Positions 61,987 to 64,000 of a stretch of 64,000 nucleotides of DNA are shown here, piece after piece. Source of the DNA: Geosiphon pyriformis (taxonomy: Eukaryota; Glomeromycota; Glomeromycetes; Archaeosporales; Geosiphonaceae); the NCBI GenBank assembly GCA_016748015.1, contig JAAOMT010000515.1, positions 293,249-357,248 on the forward strand. Direction: 5' to 3'. The notes under the pieces are model-generated. The model was not told the origin of the DNA. It made no database searches and saw only the letters and a program-made list of their open reading frames with translations. Each line of letters starts with the position of its first letter. The first letter of the stretch is position 1. The translations under genes and the position numbers were made by a program.

Positions 61987-64000
61987 ATGAGCTTACTATA
62001 CCCGGAATCAATTTCGACAGATCGATCTTCAAATTATACCAGCTCAAATGTAGAAAATGATGATGTCACGCGTGTGCTTGAAAATGAGATAAGTCAAATG
62101 TCACAATGGAATGAAAAGCGAACGCAAGCATTGGAACAGATTGATACCGGTTAGTTGAATTTTTCAATTGTTCAATGGTAAAATACTTAATTAAATTTGA
62201 ATTTTTATTACTAGCCAAATTCGGATTATTTCATTTAAGAGCATGTCTCGTATCAGGTAAAAAAAATTTCAAAGTTAATTTTAATTATCTCTTTTTAAAT
62301 TTATCTCAATTATTTTCTAGGAGTTGGATTTTTCACTGATGCATATGACCTTTTCTCGATTAATCTGGTCACTGAAATGTTGGGATATGTTTACGAGGCA
62401 AAAAATGGCTATCAGGTATCTGAAAACGTTAATCTTGGCTTGAAAATAAGCGCTGGTTTTGGAACTCTAGTTGGCCAAGTGGTCTTTGGAATTTTAGCTG
62501 ATCGAGTTGGACGAAAGAAGGTAGCGAATGGGTATGAAGTTGAGATTTTTGAGTCGAGTTTGTAATTATTAACCTCATCATTTCTTTCAATAGATGTATG
62601 GCTTGGAGCTTTGGATTATCATTTTAGCAACATTATTTTCAGCCTTAAGCGCTCAAGCTCCGAGTTTTTCAGTATACAACTTAATCATATTCTGGAGGTT
62701 CATTCTCGGCCTTGGCGTTGGAGGGGATTATCCTTTATCAGCAAGTAGGTTTTGATTTCTCATTTAAATTAATGCTTAATATTGAATTTTTTAAAGGATA
62801 ATTAAAAATAAAACTGTCCTAGTTATCACAAGCGAATTTGCCTCTGCAAAGAACCGAGGTAGCATGATGGCAACAGTGTTTGCAATGCAAGGATTTGGAA
62901 TTCTCACGTCTATTGTTATTGCGATGGTAACCCTTCTGGCAGCCAAACAAGGTATCAGAGATGATACTCTAAAAATCGATTATGTTTGGCGTATAGTTCT
63001 CGGCTTAGGTGCATTGCCAGGAATACTTGCACTTTACTTTCGCCTCACCATTCCTGAGACTCCACGTTACCGAATGGATGTTGAACGAGATTTAAATGGT
63101 GCGACAAACGACATAGAAGATGTATTAGCTAATGGCAAAACTACTCGTGAAAACCTTTCATATCCATTCCAAAAGCTTGATGTCCCAAGGGGATCGTGGG
63201 CAGATTTCAGGCGATACTTTGGTCAATGGAAAAATGGAAAAATTTTACTAGGGACTTGTGGTGCTTGGTTTTGCATTGACGTAGCTTTCTACGGTATCGG
63301 ATTAAACAACACGATTTTTCTTCATGAATTGAACTTTAATCTGCCAGGAGATAACCCAGTAACAAATTCTACATTGAGTGGGGAATATAATTCAGCTAAA
63401 GATCCTTGGGCATTATTGTGGAATCTTTCTGTAGGCAATGCTCTGATTACTGTATTAGGAACCGTCCCCGGTGCCTGGTTTACTATTTTTTTCATTGACC
63501 GGCTAGGACGAAAACCGATACAGTTTATGGGATTCGCTGTTTTGACAATTGTATTCTTACTTTTAGGGGTCTTCTTTGAAAAAATTCAACAAAAATCTTC
63601 TTTTCTTTTTGGTTCAATGTTTACTATTGCTCAGGTTGGTCCTGTTAAAGATTTTACCTTTATATCTTTTCTTCCAATAAAAATGTCTATGAATAAAATA
63701 TTCCCAATTTCTAGTTCTTTTGCAATTTTGGACCAAACACAACAACATTTATCGTCCCTGGAGAAGTTTTTCCTACGAGGTAAAAACTTCAATATATTCT
63801 TTTACCCATATTTATTACGATTTATATCAAACATAATCTTCTCCAATATTAGATATCGATCAACAGGTCATGGCATTTCCGCGGCGATTGGAAAGCTTGG
63901 AGCTATACTGGCGCAATTTGGATTCAGTAGAATGAAGAGCATAGGTGGTACGCAGTTGGATCACAAAGGCCCCTTTAATGAAAATAATGCTTTTGTTGAC
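61987..64000 (+). CDS. High-affinity phosphate:H+ symporter, PHO84/PHT1 type (3' end missing)
   Basis: Plasma-membrane major-facilitator transporter taking up inorganic phosphate with protons. Exons: 61987-62149, 62215-62256, 62321-62520, 62594-62744, 62823-63634, 63715-63779, 63853 to beyond the right edge; about 527 residues are visible of the 520-600 usual in the family. A hydrophilic N-terminal tail of about 60 residues is followed by F-F-T-D-A-Y-D-L-F (membrane-embedded acidic residues of helix 1), A-D-R-V-G-R-K, the family signature G-G-D-Y-P-L-S-A-I-I-T-S-E-F-A, I-P-E-T-P-R-Y before the central loop, [32 protein letters not shown] and G-K-L-G-A-I. ATG at 61987 is the first in-frame start. 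In mycorrhizal fungi such transporters act in extraradical hyphae and arbuscules. Shares the phosphate theme with the SPX-EXS gene 31 kb away. Confidence 0.96.

Overview
The window looks like a nuclear contig from a filamentous fungus, most likely an arbuscular mycorrhizal fungus (Glomeromycotina); the genus cannot be settled from the sequence. Reasons: very AT-rich intergenic DNA with trinucleotide microsatellites, genes split by many short GT-AG introns (mostly about 55-200 nt), fungal-type PHO84 and SYG1 phosphate genes, and the F-box, TPR and Sel1-repeat proteins that are abundant in that lineage. Gene models below were built by hand from splice sites and reading phase.

Layout. 0-14 kb: microsatellite-rich, almost gene-free DNA around one complete nine-exon divergent actin paralogue (5.6-7.5 kb, minus) and a short coiled-coil gene with an in-frame stop (10.0-10.5 kb). 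14-23 kb: one F-box gene (minus), then about 7.7 kb without a recognisable gene, including an AT-rich block at 19.7-22.1 kb. 23-37 kb is the gene-dense core: a 16-repeat TPR gene (plus), a complete 16-exon SPX-EXS (SYG1/XPR1-like) gene (minus), a second TPR gene that is a paralogue of the first in opposite orientation (minus), and an F-box/LRR-like gene (minus). 38.2-39.7 kb: a decayed Fanzor (eukaryotic TnpB) gene, still recognisable by its zinc ribbon and several RuvC-flanking blocks. 42.6-51 kb: a run of predicted secreted or surface genes: a DM13-domain protein with a GPI-type tail, a seven-exon multicopper-oxidase fold protein that has lost its type-1 copper site, and a secreted alpha/beta hydrolase. 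52.4-56.1 kb: an extremely AT-rich block in which I could find no CpG. 56.9-57.4 kb: a small secreted protein with two KR (Kex2-type) sites and four internal repeats. 59.9-60.9 kb: a Sel1-repeat pseudogene. 62.0-64.0 kb: a PHO84-type phosphate:proton symporter running off the right edge.

Functionally, the clearest themes are phosphate handling (an SPX-EXS protein and a PHT1/PHO84 transporter about 31 kb apart), substrate recognition for ubiquitin ligases (two F-box genes), and a set of extracellular proteins. The most unusual items are the multicopper-oxidase-like protein without a type-1 copper centre, the actin paralogue with altered hydrolysis residues, and the Fanzor relic.
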